From positions 49,804 through 113,803 of the forward strand of contig NZ_LROS01000003.1 in assembly GCF_001675165.1 (NCBI RefSeq): 64,000 nt of DNA, given 5' to 3'. The notes beneath the pieces are model-generated. The model saw nothing but the letters and a program-made list of their open reading frames with translations. It did not search any database and was not told where the DNA came from. Position 1 is the first letter of the stretch; every line of letters begins with the position of its first letter. Positions 53,177 through 62,381 of this stretch are shown here, piece after piece. The DNA comes from Clostridium ragsdalei P11 (GTDB taxonomy: Bacteria; Bacillota; Clostridia; Clostridiales; Clostridiaceae). Made by a program: the position numbers and the translations under genes.

Positions 53177-53575
53177 GTGCTAAATATAGAAAATAAAATA
53201 GAGAACTTAAAAAAATATTTTAGTCAGCAATCTGATATTTTAGCAGTATGGATAGTAGGTTCTTATGGGACTGAATATCAAAGAGAAGATAGTGACATTG
53301 ATTTTGCTATACTTTTTGATAAAGATATAAATGATTTAGAGGAAATGAATTTTGCCTGTGATATTACAGATGTACTTAAAATAGAAAATATTGATACTAT
53401 AAATTTAATGAAAGCACCAATTACACTTCAATTTAAGACAATAAAAGAAGGCAGAAACTTATATGAATCAGATTATATTAAAGTGTGTGATTATATAGAA
53501 TATGTAATAAATAATTATGGAGATAGGAAATATTATTTGGATAAGTTTGATAGGGATTATTTTGCCACTCTTTAA
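53177..53575 (+). CDS. mntA: MntA-like nucleotidyltransferase antitoxin
   Basis: A 132-residue minimal nucleotidyltransferase. The GSX10DXD motif is exact: Gly28-Ser29 and Asp40, Asp42 in GSYGTEYQREDSDIDFAI. It would AMPylate the HepT tyrosine and so neutralise it. A GTG at 53175 is in another frame; TAA-ended CDS begins GTGCTAAAT at 53175-53177, so a GTG or TTG-type start is used after ACCGGAGG. Pair geometry matches other HepT-MntA loci. Confidence 0.88.
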   Translation: MLNIENKIENLKKYFSQQSDILAVWIVGSYGTEYQREDSDIDFAILFDKDINDLEEMNFACDITDVLKIENIDTINLMKAPITLQFKTIKEGRNLYESDYIKVCDYIEYVINNYGDRKYYLDKFDRDYFATL

Positions 53576-54162
53576 TTTGGGATGATATAAGAAACATTTA
53601 GCTAAGAGTACAGTATTCTTAAAATTATAAGAGATACCTGCAGTCTATACTTAGAAGAACTGAACGCATTCGGTTCTTCTTTTAAGTTTAATTATTTATT
53701 GATCTGAAACAGTGACCAAGCTTTAGTCTTTCCTACACTCAAATAAAAGCCCTGGCTACTGCTATAATTTTAATCGGATACTTTCGAATTTTATCTGATG
53801 GCTCTCTATCAGTACACACATGGTTCTAATTCATCATAATATTCATTTATTAAAGGGTTTTTATTTTTTTAGAGAATATATCTTTTAGATAAAAATGGAA
53901 TAGGAATTATTTAAAATTAAGCTCAAATTATTGTGGCTTATAATCAACATATTTATTTAAAGAATTAAAAGTTTATCTTAATATAAATATAGTGACCATA
54001 CAACGTCTTGTATATAAGTTTATAAAATAAATCTATATATTTTAATGTTTTATTTATAAATTTTGTGGTTTTATCACATATTTATAGATACAATATAACT
54101 ATGCATAATATTATATAAAAAGCATACCAAACAACTGAAAGAAAATACTGGAGGATAATAAT
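53576..54162. other. Gene-free stretch with terminator and repeat
   Basis: Holds a terminator hairpin (53653-53686) and a degenerate repeat (53713-53830) like that near 48.8 kb. No gene supported. Confidence 0.55.
53653..53686 (+). terminator. Terminator after mntA
   Basis: AGAAGAAC / GTTCTTCT stem around a 12-base loop, followed by TTTAAG. Confidence 0.75.
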
Positions 54163-55416
54163 ATGTTAATAGAATTTAGTGCTCAGAATTTCCTCTCTAT
54201 AAAGGATAAAGTAACGCTTAGTATGTTAGCTTCAAAAGACACCTCACACAAAAACAATATTATTAAAAATGCAGATAAAAACCTAAATGGATTAAAAATA
54301 GCATCTATATATGGAGCTAATGCATCAGGAAAAACAAATGTGATAAAAGCAATAAGTTTTTTAACTGATTTTTTAGGGAAATCACATGAAATGCAGCAAG
54401 GTAAAAAAATTGAAGTTGAACCATTTAAACTTGATAGCTCATGCCTTGATAGTCCAAGTAAGTTTGATATTATATTTAAGACAGAAGGTATAAAGTATGC
54501 TTATGGTTTTTCAGCTACATCTGAAAAAGTTATTGATGAGTATCTTTACTATTATCCAAATGGAAGGCAGACAATAATTTTTGAAAGAAAAAATACTAAT
54601 AATTATAAGTTTACTAATGATATAGAAAAACAAACTGCAATAAAAGATAAATTTAATTCACCAAATAAACTTTTTATTGCAGTTGCAAGCTTATGGGAAT
54701 ATGATAAAGCTCAAATACCATTTAAATGGCTTAATGACAATTTAATTGTTCTTATTCATCACAGTGATCTACAAGAATTAACAATGGATTTAATGAAATC
54801 AAATGAATCTATTAACAAGAGGGTTAAATCCTTATTAAAAACCGTAGTTAGTGATATTGAAGATATAAAATTCACAGAAATTGAAGTTGATGCAAAGGAT
54901 GATCCAATATTAAAATATTTAAATAAAGATGCAAAATCCAAGCTTTTGGATAGTTCAAATAAACTTTTTAACATTAGTACTCTTCATAAAATGAATAACT
55001 CAGAAGAACTGGTAGAATTTGATTTGGATGAGGAATCAGATGGAACTAAAAAACTTTTTGGACTTCTTGGTCCGTGGATTGAAGTATTAGATACAGGAGC
55101 AACGCTTGTGGTAGATGAACTTGATATAAGATTACACTCTAAACTAACAAGGTTCTTAGTAGAACTATTTCACGATAAAGAAATAAACACAAAAAATGCT
55201 CAACTTATTTTTTCAACTCATGATACCAACCTTTTAGATCAGGATATTTTCAGAAGAGATCAAATATGGTTTACTGAAAAGAAAGAAGACAATAGTACAG
55301 ATTTATATTCACTAGATGATTTTCCAGTTAGAAAAGATGCTGCAATTGAAAAAGGATACTTACAAGGAAAATATGGAGCTATTCCATATCTTAAAGGTGG
55401 CTTACAATGGCGGTAA
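54163..55416 (+). CDS. RloA-like AAA ATPase
   Basis: A 417-residue ABC-type AAA_15/OLD-like ATPase. Walker A GANASGKT is at 51-58, a Walker B-like LVVDELD near 317, and a QLIFSTHDTNLLD switch near 345. It ends with GKYGAIPYLKG, the usual RloA C-terminus. In phage-defence contexts RloA works with the downstream nuclease-like RloB. Here the RloB position (55407-55507) is broken. Start ATG after TGGAGGATAATAAT. Confidence 0.85.
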   Translation: MLIEFSAQNFLSIKDKVTLSMLASKDTSHKNNIIKNADKNLNGLKIASIYGANASGKTNVIKAISFLTDFLGKSHEMQQGKKIEVEPFKLDSSCLDSPSKFDIIFKTEGIKYAYGFSATSEKVIDEYLYYYPNGRQTIIFERKNTNNYKFTNDIEKQTAIKDKFNSPNKLFIAVASLWEYDKAQIPFKWLNDNLIVLIHHSDLQELTMDLMKSNESINKRVKSLLKTVVSDIEDIKFTEIEVDAKDDPILKYLNKDAKSKLLDSSNKLFNISTLHKMNNSEELVEFDLDEESDGTKKLFGLLGPWIEVLDTGATLVVDELDIRLHSKLTRFLVELFHDKEINTKNAQLIFSTHDTNLLDQDIFRRDQIWFTEKKEDNSTDLYSLDDFPVRKDAAIEKGYLQGKYGAIPYLKGGLQWR

Positions 55417-55507
55417 AAAGAAAAATTGTAGAATTATCGTTGAAAGTAATTCAAATACAAAAATAGGCGAACTTGTTAAATATATTAAAGATATTAATAA
55501 GGAATAA
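55407..55507 (+). pseudogene. RloB-like partner, truncated and frameshifted
   Basis: ATG 55407 overlaps the ATPase stop by 10 bases and starts MAVKRK, as RloB genes do. A one-base slip in the A-rich run then joins to RIIVESNSNTKIGELVKYIK in another frame, ending 55507. RIIVE matches the first strand of RloB, but ~150 residues of its core are absent. Confidence 0.5.
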
Positions 55508-55568
55508 AACCTAAAGATTAGTGATTTTATTGGAAACCAGTACTTACCATAGGCGTACTGGTTTCTAA

Positions 55569-56687
55569 TTATTTATATATAACATCATTCAACTTATCCG
55601 CTGCCTCTTTATTCATATCCTTAAGTACATGAGAATACAAATCCATAGTTATACCAATAGTACTGTGTCCAAGCCTTGAAGATGCAACTTTAGGAGCGGT
55701 ACCAGAAAGCAGCATCAATGTTGCATTAGTGTGCCTCAAATCATGGAACCTGATATGAGGTATATCAACCTTCTTTATAAAATCACCAAAAGCATGGGAA
55801 AAAGAAGATGTATTAAGCGGCTGGCCATTATCCCTCGTACACACTAAATTATGCTTGTTTTCATATTCACCATAAGAACGCACCTTAAGTTCCAATTGAT
55901 TTTTCTTATGCTGCTTTAGAAGTTTTAAAAGTTCCTGAGGAGCAGATATACTCCTTGCACTTTCTTCCGTTTTAGGTTCTTTAAATATAAGCTTAGTCCC
56001 TGCCCTTACCAGTGTTTGTTCTATATTTATAATACCATTTTCAAAATCAATATCAGACCACCTGAGTCCCAAAACCTCTCCAAGTCTAAGGCCTAGTGCC
56101 AGAGCTAAATTAACAGGAATTTCAAACCTGGTGTTTTCTACAGCACTTAAAAGTGTTTTTACTTGAGGAGGTTCCAAAACTACAGCCCTATATTTCTGAA
56201 CTTTTGGAGCATCTACCATATCTGCTGGATTTCTGCTTATAAGCTGCATCTTCCAGGCATAATTTAAAGCTTTTCTTAAAACTCTATGATGCTGCAGAAG
56301 GGTTTTCCCCTTAAGTGTTTTCTGTTTTTCATTATAATACTTCTGTATATGGAGCGGCTGAAGCTTTTGGAGCTCTTTATTTCCGATGGATGGAATTAAA
56401 TGATTGTTTATTATCATTTTATATCCATTGTATGTTGTAGGCGATAAATTTATAGCATAAGTATCAAGCCACAGTGTTAGAAAATCTTTTACAAGTGTTT
56501 TTTCAGGAAATATAAACTCATTTTTATTTATATTTGATACCGCTTCAATTAAAGCCTTTTCAGCTTCCTTCTTTGTCTTAAACCCACCAATACTTTTTTG
56601 CAATCTTTTTCCTGTAACTGGATTTCTTTCTACCTCAACAATTACATTATATCTTTTACCCCGCTTTCTTATATTACCGCCAGGCAT
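55569..56687 (-). CDS. int: Phage/ICE tyrosine recombinase (integrase)
   Basis: A 372-residue site-specific integrase. An Arm-type N-terminus (RKRGKRYNVIVEVERNPVTG), a SAM-like core-binding domain (LVKDFLTLWLDTYAI), then the catalytic domain with Arg in LGLRLGEVLGLRWSDI, HDLRHTNATLML, LGHSTIGITMDLYSHV (His and Tyr). It mobilises the element whose regulators follow on its upstream side. No att site was identified. Confidence 0.93.
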   Translation of the reverse strand: MPGGNIRKRGKRYNVIVEVERNPVTGKRLQKSIGGFKTKKEAEKALIEAVSNINKNEFIFPEKTLVKDFLTLWLDTYAINLSPTTYNGYKMIINNHLIPSIGNKELQKLQPLHIQKYYNEKQKTLKGKTLLQHHRVLRKALNYAWKMQLISRNPADMVDAPKVQKYRAVVLEPPQVKTLLSAVENTRFEIPVNLALALGLRLGEVLGLRWSDIDFENGIINIEQTLVRAGTKLIFKEPKTEESARSISAPQELLKLLKQHKKNQLELKVRSYGEYENKHNLVCTRDNGQPLNTSSFSHAFGDFIKKVDIPHIRFHDLRHTNATLMLLSGTAPKVASSRLGHSTIGITMDLYSHVLKDMNKEAADKLNDVIYK

Positions 56688-56716
56688 AATATCTCACCCC
56701 TTACCTTTTATTAGTA

Positions 56717-56731
56717 TTAGTGTTTGATTTA
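56717..56731 (+). repeat. Short direct repeat near the integrase (copy 1)
   Basis: TTAGTGTTTGATTTA here recurs exactly at 59434-59448, bracketing the repressor-to-DnaD module. Possible recombination site or coincidence. Confidence 0.35.
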
Positions 56732-56812
56732 CCGAGGGACTTTATTCATGAAAATCATTATATTTATCTAAAATACTTCTATTAAGAATTAAATCTAATA
56801 AAGTCCATTGCA

Positions 56813-57385
56813 TTATTTTTTATACTTATAACTTACAAGCTTTAATTGATTTATAACATCCTCTACTAGATTATACATATCTTCCTTCTTTAATTTCTTT
56901 ATGTCAATTCCCAAAAATTTTATCATAGGATTTTGTTTAAGCATAAAACATACACATTCTTCTGAAGTTTTAAGAAAATCCTTTTGAGCATTGTCCAATT
57001 CTTTATTTGAATTGTGAATATAGTCATATATATAGTTAATTTTAACCTCAGGATCCCTTTTTAAATGCTCTCTTATTTTTAATACTTCGGAGTCTTTAGT
57101 ATTACTAAGCTGCATTTTTATAAATTTATCTATATCACTGTTTATAGAATTCTTATCTTGAAAAAAGCCTATTGAAACACCACAGGCATCTGCTATTTGA
57201 GTTAGCAAAGCAAAACTTGGATAAGTCCTCCCCGACTCCAGGTCACCAATATAACTTTGAGATTTTTTTATATCATTAGCAAGCATCTGCTGTGTATAAA
57301 GTTTATTTATTTTTTCAGATTTATATTTTCTTGCCTCTTTTATAAGTTTTCCTAGATCCCTTTTACTTAACATTAAAATATCCAC
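56813..57385 (-). CDS. XRE-family CI-like repressor
   Basis: A 190-residue repressor. The N-terminal helix-turn-helix LIKEARKYKSEKINKLYTQQ with MLANDIKKSQSYIGDLESGR and ACGVSIGFFQD is the canonical XRE fold; the C-terminal helical domain is the oligomerisation part. Divergent from the small XRE gene at 57758, as in phage switch regions. Repeated AACGTAAATA motifs lie between the two. Confidence 0.87.
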   Translation of the reverse strand: MDILMLSKRDLGKLIKEARKYKSEKINKLYTQQMLANDIKKSQSYIGDLESGRTYPSFALLTQIADACGVSIGFFQDKNSINSDIDKFIKMQLSNTKDSEVLKIREHLKRDPEVKINYIYDYIHNSNKELDNAQKDFLKTSEECVCFMLKQNPMIKFLGIDIKKLKKEDMYNLVEDVINQLKLVSYKYKK

Positions 57386-57757
57386 CTCCTATGAATAACC
57401 TATTTGTTAACCTGATGTGCTAGTTGATTTATAACATTAAAAATATACGCTCACAAGAGATGAATTTTCTTCTACAAAAAACTAAACGCAAATTTTTCAA
57501 TAGTTCTGAAATTTAACCAGCACACTGTATAAAATCATGAACACTATATTTTTATCTGTATAATATTATTAACATTATACGTTTATAACGTTAATATGTC
57601 AATAATTCAACGTAAATAGACGTTATAAAAAGTATTTTTCAGATAATTTTGAAAAAAGACTCCAATTAATTAATTTCCAGTATTGAATATATATAAAAAT
57701 AATGTTATATTATGGCTAACGTAAATAACGTTTAACCTATGTAAAGGAAGTGTATAT
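57386..57757. promoter_or_regulatory. Divergent switch region with repeated operators
   Basis: Contains AACGTAAATAGACGTT (57609-57624) and AACGTAAATAACGTT (57718-57732), each with AACGT/ACGTT ends, plus ATAACGTTAAT near 57585. Likely CI-like repressor sites controlling the 57758 operon and the repressor gene. The rest is AT-rich promoter DNA. Confidence 0.6.
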
Positions 57758-57976
57758 ATGTCTATTGATACATTAACTGGTTTACCATGGAACAAAAAAT
57801 TAGAAGTACTGAGAATAGTTAATAACTGGACTCAGGAATATGCAGCCCAAAAATGCAATACAAATCAAAAAGTCTACTGGAGCTGGGAAAATGGTAAAAA
57901 TTATCCCAGAAAAAGAAGCCAACAATCTATAGCTAAAGCATTTAAAGTTAAAATTCATGATATATTTCCTGTATAA
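57758..57976 (+). CDS. Small XRE-family DNA-binding protein (Cro-like)
   Basis: A 72-residue helix-turn-helix protein: NNWTQEYAAQKCNTNQKVYW then SWENGKNYPRKRSQQSIAKA. Its position opposite the repressor fits a Cro- or lytic-type regulator. Start ATG 57758 after AAAGGAAGTG. Followed 19 bases later by another small HTH gene, so it begins an operon reaching the DnaD-like gene. Confidence 0.82.
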   Translation: MSIDTLTGLPWNKKLEVLRIVNNWTQEYAAQKCNTNQKVYWSWENGKNYPRKRSQQSIAKAFKVKIHDIFPV

Positions 57977-57995
57977 ATAATTTTGGGGGAAGCCT

Positions 57996-58190
57996 ATGAA
58001 ACAGAATAATAAGTTGAAATTGATTAGAACCAGCAATAACATAACTCAAAAATATCTTGCAAATATGCTTCACATGAGTATCTCATGTTACAGCCGCAAA
58101 GAGCTCGGACTTAGAAATTTTACTATTAAAGAAGCTGGAGAAATAGCTAGTTTTTTTAACACTACTATAGAAAAAATTTTTTTAGAGTAA
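57996..58190 (+). CDS. Small XRE-family DNA-binding protein
   Basis: A 64-residue helix-turn-helix protein: KLKLIRTSNNITQKYLANML then ISCYSRKELGLRNFTIKEAG. Start follows TTGGGGGAAGCCT. Its close spacing with the neighbouring small HTH gene and the excisionase-like gene suggests one phage operon. Confidence 0.82.
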   Translation: MKQNNKLKLIRTSNNITQKYLANMLHMSISCYSRKELGLRNFTIKEAGEIASFFNTTIEKIFLE

Positions 58191-58221
58191 TAACTTCTAT
58201 ACTTATGAGGGGGATCAATTT

Positions 58222-58434
58222 ATGGTAGAAGAAAAATTAAAAGAACTTCCAGTATTATTGACAGTTAAAGAAATGGCCGGCGTACTTAGGATAGGAAGGA
58301 ATTCCGCTTACGAAATGGTGTATCAAAAGAAAATTCCCGTACTTAGACTTGGACCTAAGAAAATAAGAATACCAAAATATGAGCTAATACAGTGGATCAA
58401 AAATAACGTTAAGGATTTTGAATTCAACGGCTAG
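58222..58434 (+). CDS. xis: Excisionase-like MerR/HTH_17 protein
   Basis: A 70-residue helix-turn-helix 17 protein: LTVKEMAGVLRIGRNSAYEM then KIPVLRLGPKKIRIPKYELI, the winged HTH of excisionases. It probably directs excision with the integrase. Start ATG 58222 after AGGGGGATCAATTT. Between the small XRE genes and the DnaD-like gene. Confidence 0.8.
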   Translation: MVEEKLKELPVLLTVKEMAGVLRIGRNSAYEMVYQKKIPVLRLGPKKIRIPKYELIQWIKNNVKDFEFNG

Positions 58435-58477
58435 GCAGTCTGAGAAAACGTTTTGCAAAGTATGAGGAGGTTATTAT

Positions 58478-59386
58478 ATGGCTAAATACAGACAGGTTCA
58501 TACTGACTTCTGGAATGATGGATTTGTTTTAGATTTAACTCCCGAGGAAAAATTTTTTTACATATACTTGATGACTAATTCGAACACTACACAATGTGGT
58601 ATTTATGAGCTTCCTAAGCGAATTATAGAAACCCAGACGGGTTACAACAGGGAAACAGTGGACAAACTGCTTCTCAGATTTCAGGAGTATAAAAAGATAT
58701 TCTACCTGGATGAAACAAAAGAAATAATGATTTTAAACTGGATTAAATACAATAAACCAAATAATTTAAATGCTGTAAAATGTGTCAATAGAGAGCTTAA
58801 AAGTGTTAAAAATAAAGAATTTATTTCACTATTTTATAAACAGTGTCTTAATGAAGAACTGGATGTTGAAAATATTTTTGATGGAATAGAAATAGAGAAT
58901 TCTGCTGATTCTGAAAATGAACCTACAGAATTAAAAGAGCCCCTTACAAGCCCCTTGGAAGGGGCTTACAAGGAGCCTATAAGTAAAGAAGTAATAAGTA
59001 ATAAACAAAAAATAATAAATAATAAGCAAGAAGTAAGGAGTAATAAGAGTGCAGATGAACCTGTACCTTTTGACGCCTATAGTACTGTGCTGACATTTTT
59101 TGAGGAGAACATACACCCTGCAGGGGAAGCTGAGAAAGAAAAACTGCGTATGTGGAGCGGTGTTATAGATTGCGATGTGATTATCCTTGCAGTTGAGGAG
59201 GCTTTAAAGTACAATGCCAGGAATATAAACTACGTTGGTAGAATACTGCAGAACTGGAGAAAGAAAGGCTTGAAGACTCCCAATGATGTTAAAGAGTATA
59301 AGAATATGCGGGATCATGGGGGGAAGTGCAGGCAGTATGATTTTAAGAAACTTGAGAGGAAGCTGCTTGGATGGGATGATGGATAA
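58478..59386 (+). CDS. Phage replisome organiser with DnaD-like domain
   Basis: A 302-residue replication protein. The N-terminal winged-helix region (HTDFWNDGFVLDLTPEEKFF then YELPKRIIETQTGYNRETVD) is a phage-type organiser. A low-complexity linker (about 150-195) leads to the C-terminal DnaD region (VLTFFEENIHP, ALKYNARNINYVGRILQNWR). Inside the linker is a hairpin AGCCCCTTGG / AAGGGGCT (58949-58968), the kind of place where phage origins sit. Start after TGAGGAGG. Confidence 0.85.
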   Translation: MAKYRQVHTDFWNDGFVLDLTPEEKFFYIYLMTNSNTTQCGIYELPKRIIETQTGYNRETVDKLLLRFQEYKKIFYLDETKEIMILNWIKYNKPNNLNAVKCVNRELKSVKNKEFISLFYKQCLNEELDVENIFDGIEIENSADSENEPTELKEPLTSPLEGAYKEPISKEVISNKQKIINNKQEVRSNKSADEPVPFDAYSTVLTFFEENIHPAGEAEKEKLRMWSGVIDCDVIILAVEEALKYNARNINYVGRILQNWRKKGLKTPNDVKEYKNMRDHGGKCRQYDFKKLERKLLGWDDG

Positions 59387-59433
59387 TTTATACTTTTTGG
59401 TTCATTCTTGTATTAAATGGTGTTATTATGGTG

Positions 59434-59448
59434 TTAGTGTTTGATTTA
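59434..59448 (+). repeat. Short direct repeat (copy 2)
   Basis: TTAGTGTTTGATTTA identical to 56717-56731. Confidence 0.35.
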
Positions 59449-59572
59449 TTATATAAGAATATTCATAAATGGTAATTTGTTGTGCAGTTTTGAACTACAA
59501 ATTACTTATATAATGTCAACTTGGATGAAGTTCACGTTTAATGTTAATGAAAAGGAGGTCTATACTATAAAA

Positions 59573-60658
59573 ATGAATACAAATGAGGGATTTAGAATTG
59601 AATTTATTGAAACACTAGATAATTATAAAATCAATCCATTAGGTATTATCTCACTAAAACGAGCAATGGTATCTTTTTTTAGCACATACGAAGGTATTCA
59701 TCGCAACGTAATTATAAGAGATTCAGATGATAATAATAATAGCCAGTATCCAGCCATGTACTTTGAATATTATATTGACTGCATTGTTTTTTTTCAACAT
59801 TTCTTTGAACTCACTATAAAAGACTTATTGGCACATGATAGTGAACTCTTAATAACAACGTATAAAAACAAGGATTCAATAGAACCTCTATATGATTTGA
59901 TACACAAAATTGACACAAATACAGATGGCGTCAATTCTGTTGAATTTTCGGATGCACTAGACCGAATAAAAAAACTTGTTACTAAAATATATCCTGATGG
60001 TTCGTTTGATTTTATTAAGCAAAAATATAACGCTTTAAAAAAACTAAATAAATATAGAAATATGGCTGTACACCGAGGCCGATTTATACTTAAATTTGAG
60101 GAGTTGGACAACTTCATTGGTAAAGAAATTTTCCCAATTATTCAAGATATATTTAATCATCCTTATTATAAGGGTCTTGATAAAAAATGGAGATATCCAT
60201 TACTCCATTGTGGTATTGATCCTTTTGAAGAAATAATTAAAGAATGTAAGAAGCCTGAAACTAATCACAAAAAAATAGCATTACTTAAGGAGCTTGGTCG
60301 TGCTGCTTATAATCAAACCTCAAAAAATAAAAAATTGTGGATTTATTCTAAAGGGCAGAAAAATTTAATTAAACAGAAAATATTAGCTTCGGCACAATTC
60401 GAGATTCCAATTCCAAAAGAATACTTGCATGATTATATGGATATATGCCCTGTATGTGGAGAAAAAAGTATAATTAGTTTTAAAGATTCGAATGATGAGT
60501 ATGATATTGATGAAGAAACAGGTGAACAAATTATAAGTGAACATATTGAATGGGTGGGAGCAATAAAGTGTGTATGGTGTTCTTATGAATTAGACTGTTC
60601 CTATATAGGAGACATTTCCCAATTTGGTCTTACAGGACTTCACAACTACTTCAAGTAA
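59573..60658 (+). CDS. HEPN-like protein with C-terminal zinc ribbon, unknown function
   Basis: A 361-residue protein I do not recognise as a named family. KYRNMAVHRG holds Arg162-Asn163 and His167, the RNxxxH active motif of HEPN ribonucleases, inside a helical region (about 70-200). The C-terminal part has two CxxC pairs, Cys292/295 (CPVCGEK) and Cys333/336 (CVWCSY), a zinc ribbon. I place the start at ATG 59573, where AAGGAGG is 14 bases upstream, somewhat far; the frame stays open to 59441. It sits at the element edge, typical of defence cargo. A role as RNase toxin is inference. Confidence 0.7.
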   Translation: MNTNEGFRIEFIETLDNYKINPLGIISLKRAMVSFFSTYEGIHRNVIIRDSDDNNNSQYPAMYFEYYIDCIVFFQHFFELTIKDLLAHDSELLITTYKNKDSIEPLYDLIHKIDTNTDGVNSVEFSDALDRIKKLVTKIYPDGSFDFIKQKYNALKKLNKYRNMAVHRGRFILKFEELDNFIGKEIFPIIQDIFNHPYYKGLDKKWRYPLLHCGIDPFEEIIKECKKPETNHKKIALLKELGRAAYNQTSKNKKLWIYSKGQKNLIKQKILASAQFEIPIPKEYLHDYMDICPVCGEKSIISFKDSNDEYDIDEETGEQIISEHIEWVGAIKCVWCSYELDCSYIGDISQFGLTGLHNYFK

Positions 60659-60718
60659 TGATTCCAATTTGCAGTTGAGTTTTTATGAATATTTATATTT
60701 AACGTCAATGTAGCAAAT

Positions 60719-60800
60719 AAATTTCAATTTTAAGTTGATTATTAATTTCAACTTAAGACTAAGTATTATAAATAGTAATTTGACAATTTTAAAAGGTCAC
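60719..60800 (+). repeat. Leader repeat copy A
   Basis: TTTCAACTTAAGACTAAGTA followed by TTATAAATAGTAATTTGA, aligning with 62331-62375 and 62838-62890 ahead of other cargo genes. Confidence 0.6.
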
Positions 60801-60867
60801 ATTATAGCAATAATGGTAAATTTAGATTTATACTCGAATAAGAACATAAGAAAGAATAGGTGGAGCA

Positions 60868-62217
60868 ATGATTAAAAATGTTAAATGGAATAATCACTAT
60901 GTATTAGATAATTTGGAACTTGATTTTTCAAAACCTGATGGAACACTTTATAATACAATCTTATTGGCAGGCGAGAATGGTACCGGAAAAACAACAATCC
61001 TGGAAACATTGGGAGCATTCCTCAATCTTGGTTCAATAGAGCCGTTCAAATATATTCGATATGTGGTTGATGGTGTGCCGTATTTGATAACACCAAAGGA
61101 TAATCCTATGATGGGCTTTCACTTAAGAAAAAATGAGAATGATGGTACTGAGATAGGAATATATAGCAATAGAAACAATAACAAACCTAATATTGATAGG
61201 GATACTTTTGATATTCGTCATTATGGATGTGCGTATTCGAAAGCGCGCTCTGGTTTTAGAACGCAAAAAATTACTGCAACTACCATGCAACAATTAGATG
61301 AAGACAAATATGAAGAAGATAGCAAAGAAGATTTTACATTTATCAAGCAGTTAATTGTTGACATCGATACTCAAGACAACTCAAATTGGATGAATATAAC
61401 CAAAGCTGGAATTGACATATCCTTTCCAGAATTTCAGAAATCCTCAAAAAAGTACAGATTTGAAAAAGCATTTAATGACTTTTTCGATATCATGAAGTTC
61501 GTAGGAGTTGATAATACATCCTCAGATGAGAAAAAAATTGTATTCGAAAAAAACGGCAAAAAAATTTCCGTGGATGATTTAAGTACTGGTGAAAAGCAGA
61601 TTGTCTTCCGTGGTGCACATTTGCTGAAGAACAGCAACAACCTAAATGGAGGTATAATACTTATTGATGAGCCAGAATTAAGCATGCATCCAAAATGGCA
61701 GGAAAAAATCCTTCAATATTATCGCAATCTGTTCACAAATGATAGAATACAAACCGCACAATTGATAATTGCGACACATTCCGAATATGTTTTGCGTTCC
61801 GCACTGAATGATCCTGACAATGTTCTGATCATCGCTCTAAGTCAAAATGCCGGCAATATTGAAGCGAAAAGGATAACCGCTCCATCTGTACTTCCAACTA
61901 TTACATCGGCAGAAAACAACTATTTGGTATTCGGAATTGTATCAACTGACTATCACATTGAGTTGTATGGATATCTACAAAGTAAGGAAAACAAAACTTC
62001 TGTAAAGGCCTGTGATGAGTATATTGCTATGCACCCATCGTACGATCCTTTAAAGCATGGGAAGCCTTCTTCACATACTGCTCATGGTAATACCACAAAC
62101 TATAAGACGTTGCCTACATATATTCGCAATGCTATAGATCATCCTGATTCCGGCCAAACGTATACGCAGGATGAGCTTAAAACATCGATTGAATTGCTGA
62201 TAAAATTATGCAGATAA
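60868..62217 (+). CDS. ABC-type AAA ATPase, probable defence protein
   Basis: A 449-residue ATPase of the AAA_21/RecF-like class. Walker A GENGTGKT is at 35-42, an ABC signature-like DDLSTGEKQIVF near 232, Walker B GGIILIDEPELSMHPKWQ near 260 and an H-loop IIATHSEYVL near 300. The C-terminus ends HTAHGNTTNYKTLPTYIRNA and IDHPDSGQTY, a helical tail typical of cargo ATPases that pair with effector nucleases. Length is ordinary for the class. The start follows AGGTGGAGC. It lies between unknown genes. Confidence 0.85.
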   Translation: MIKNVKWNNHYVLDNLELDFSKPDGTLYNTILLAGENGTGKTTILETLGAFLNLGSIEPFKYIRYVVDGVPYLITPKDNPMMGFHLRKNENDGTEIGIYSNRNNNKPNIDRDTFDIRHYGCAYSKARSGFRTQKITATTMQQLDEDKYEEDSKEDFTFIKQLIVDIDTQDNSNWMNITKAGIDISFPEFQKSSKKYRFEKAFNDFFDIMKFVGVDNTSSDEKKIVFEKNGKKISVDDLSTGEKQIVFRGAHLLKNSNNLNGGIILIDEPELSMHPKWQEKILQYYRNLFTNDRIQTAQLIIATHSEYVLRSALNDPDNVLIIALSQNAGNIEAKRITAPSVLPTITSAENNYLVFGIVSTDYHIELYGYLQSKENKTSVKACDEYIAMHPSYDPLKHGKPSSHTAHGNTTNYKTLPTYIRNAIDHPDSGQTYTQDELKTSIELLIKLCR

Positions 62218-62330
62218 AAATGAAACTATTATTCCTACTCGTAATCAGTTTGTATGCATTGAATAAGTATTATAGAAAAATTTGAATTTATTTACTTCTA
62301 TTATATTTATAACACCATGCAGACAAATTC

Positions 62331-62375
62331 CAATTTAAAGGTTAGTACTATAAATAGTAAATTTGAAAGGGAGAC
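62331..62375 (+). repeat. Leader repeat copy B
   Basis: AAATTCCAATTTAAAGGTTA then GTACTATAAATAGTAAATTT, directly before the gene at 62382. Confidence 0.6.
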
Positions 62376-62381
62376 AGAAAT

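Noticed and set aside
57541..57735. Repeated AACGT motifs as a CRISPR or iteron origin
   Set aside because: Only a few short boxes, unequal spacing, placed between divergent regulator genes; repressor operators fit better.
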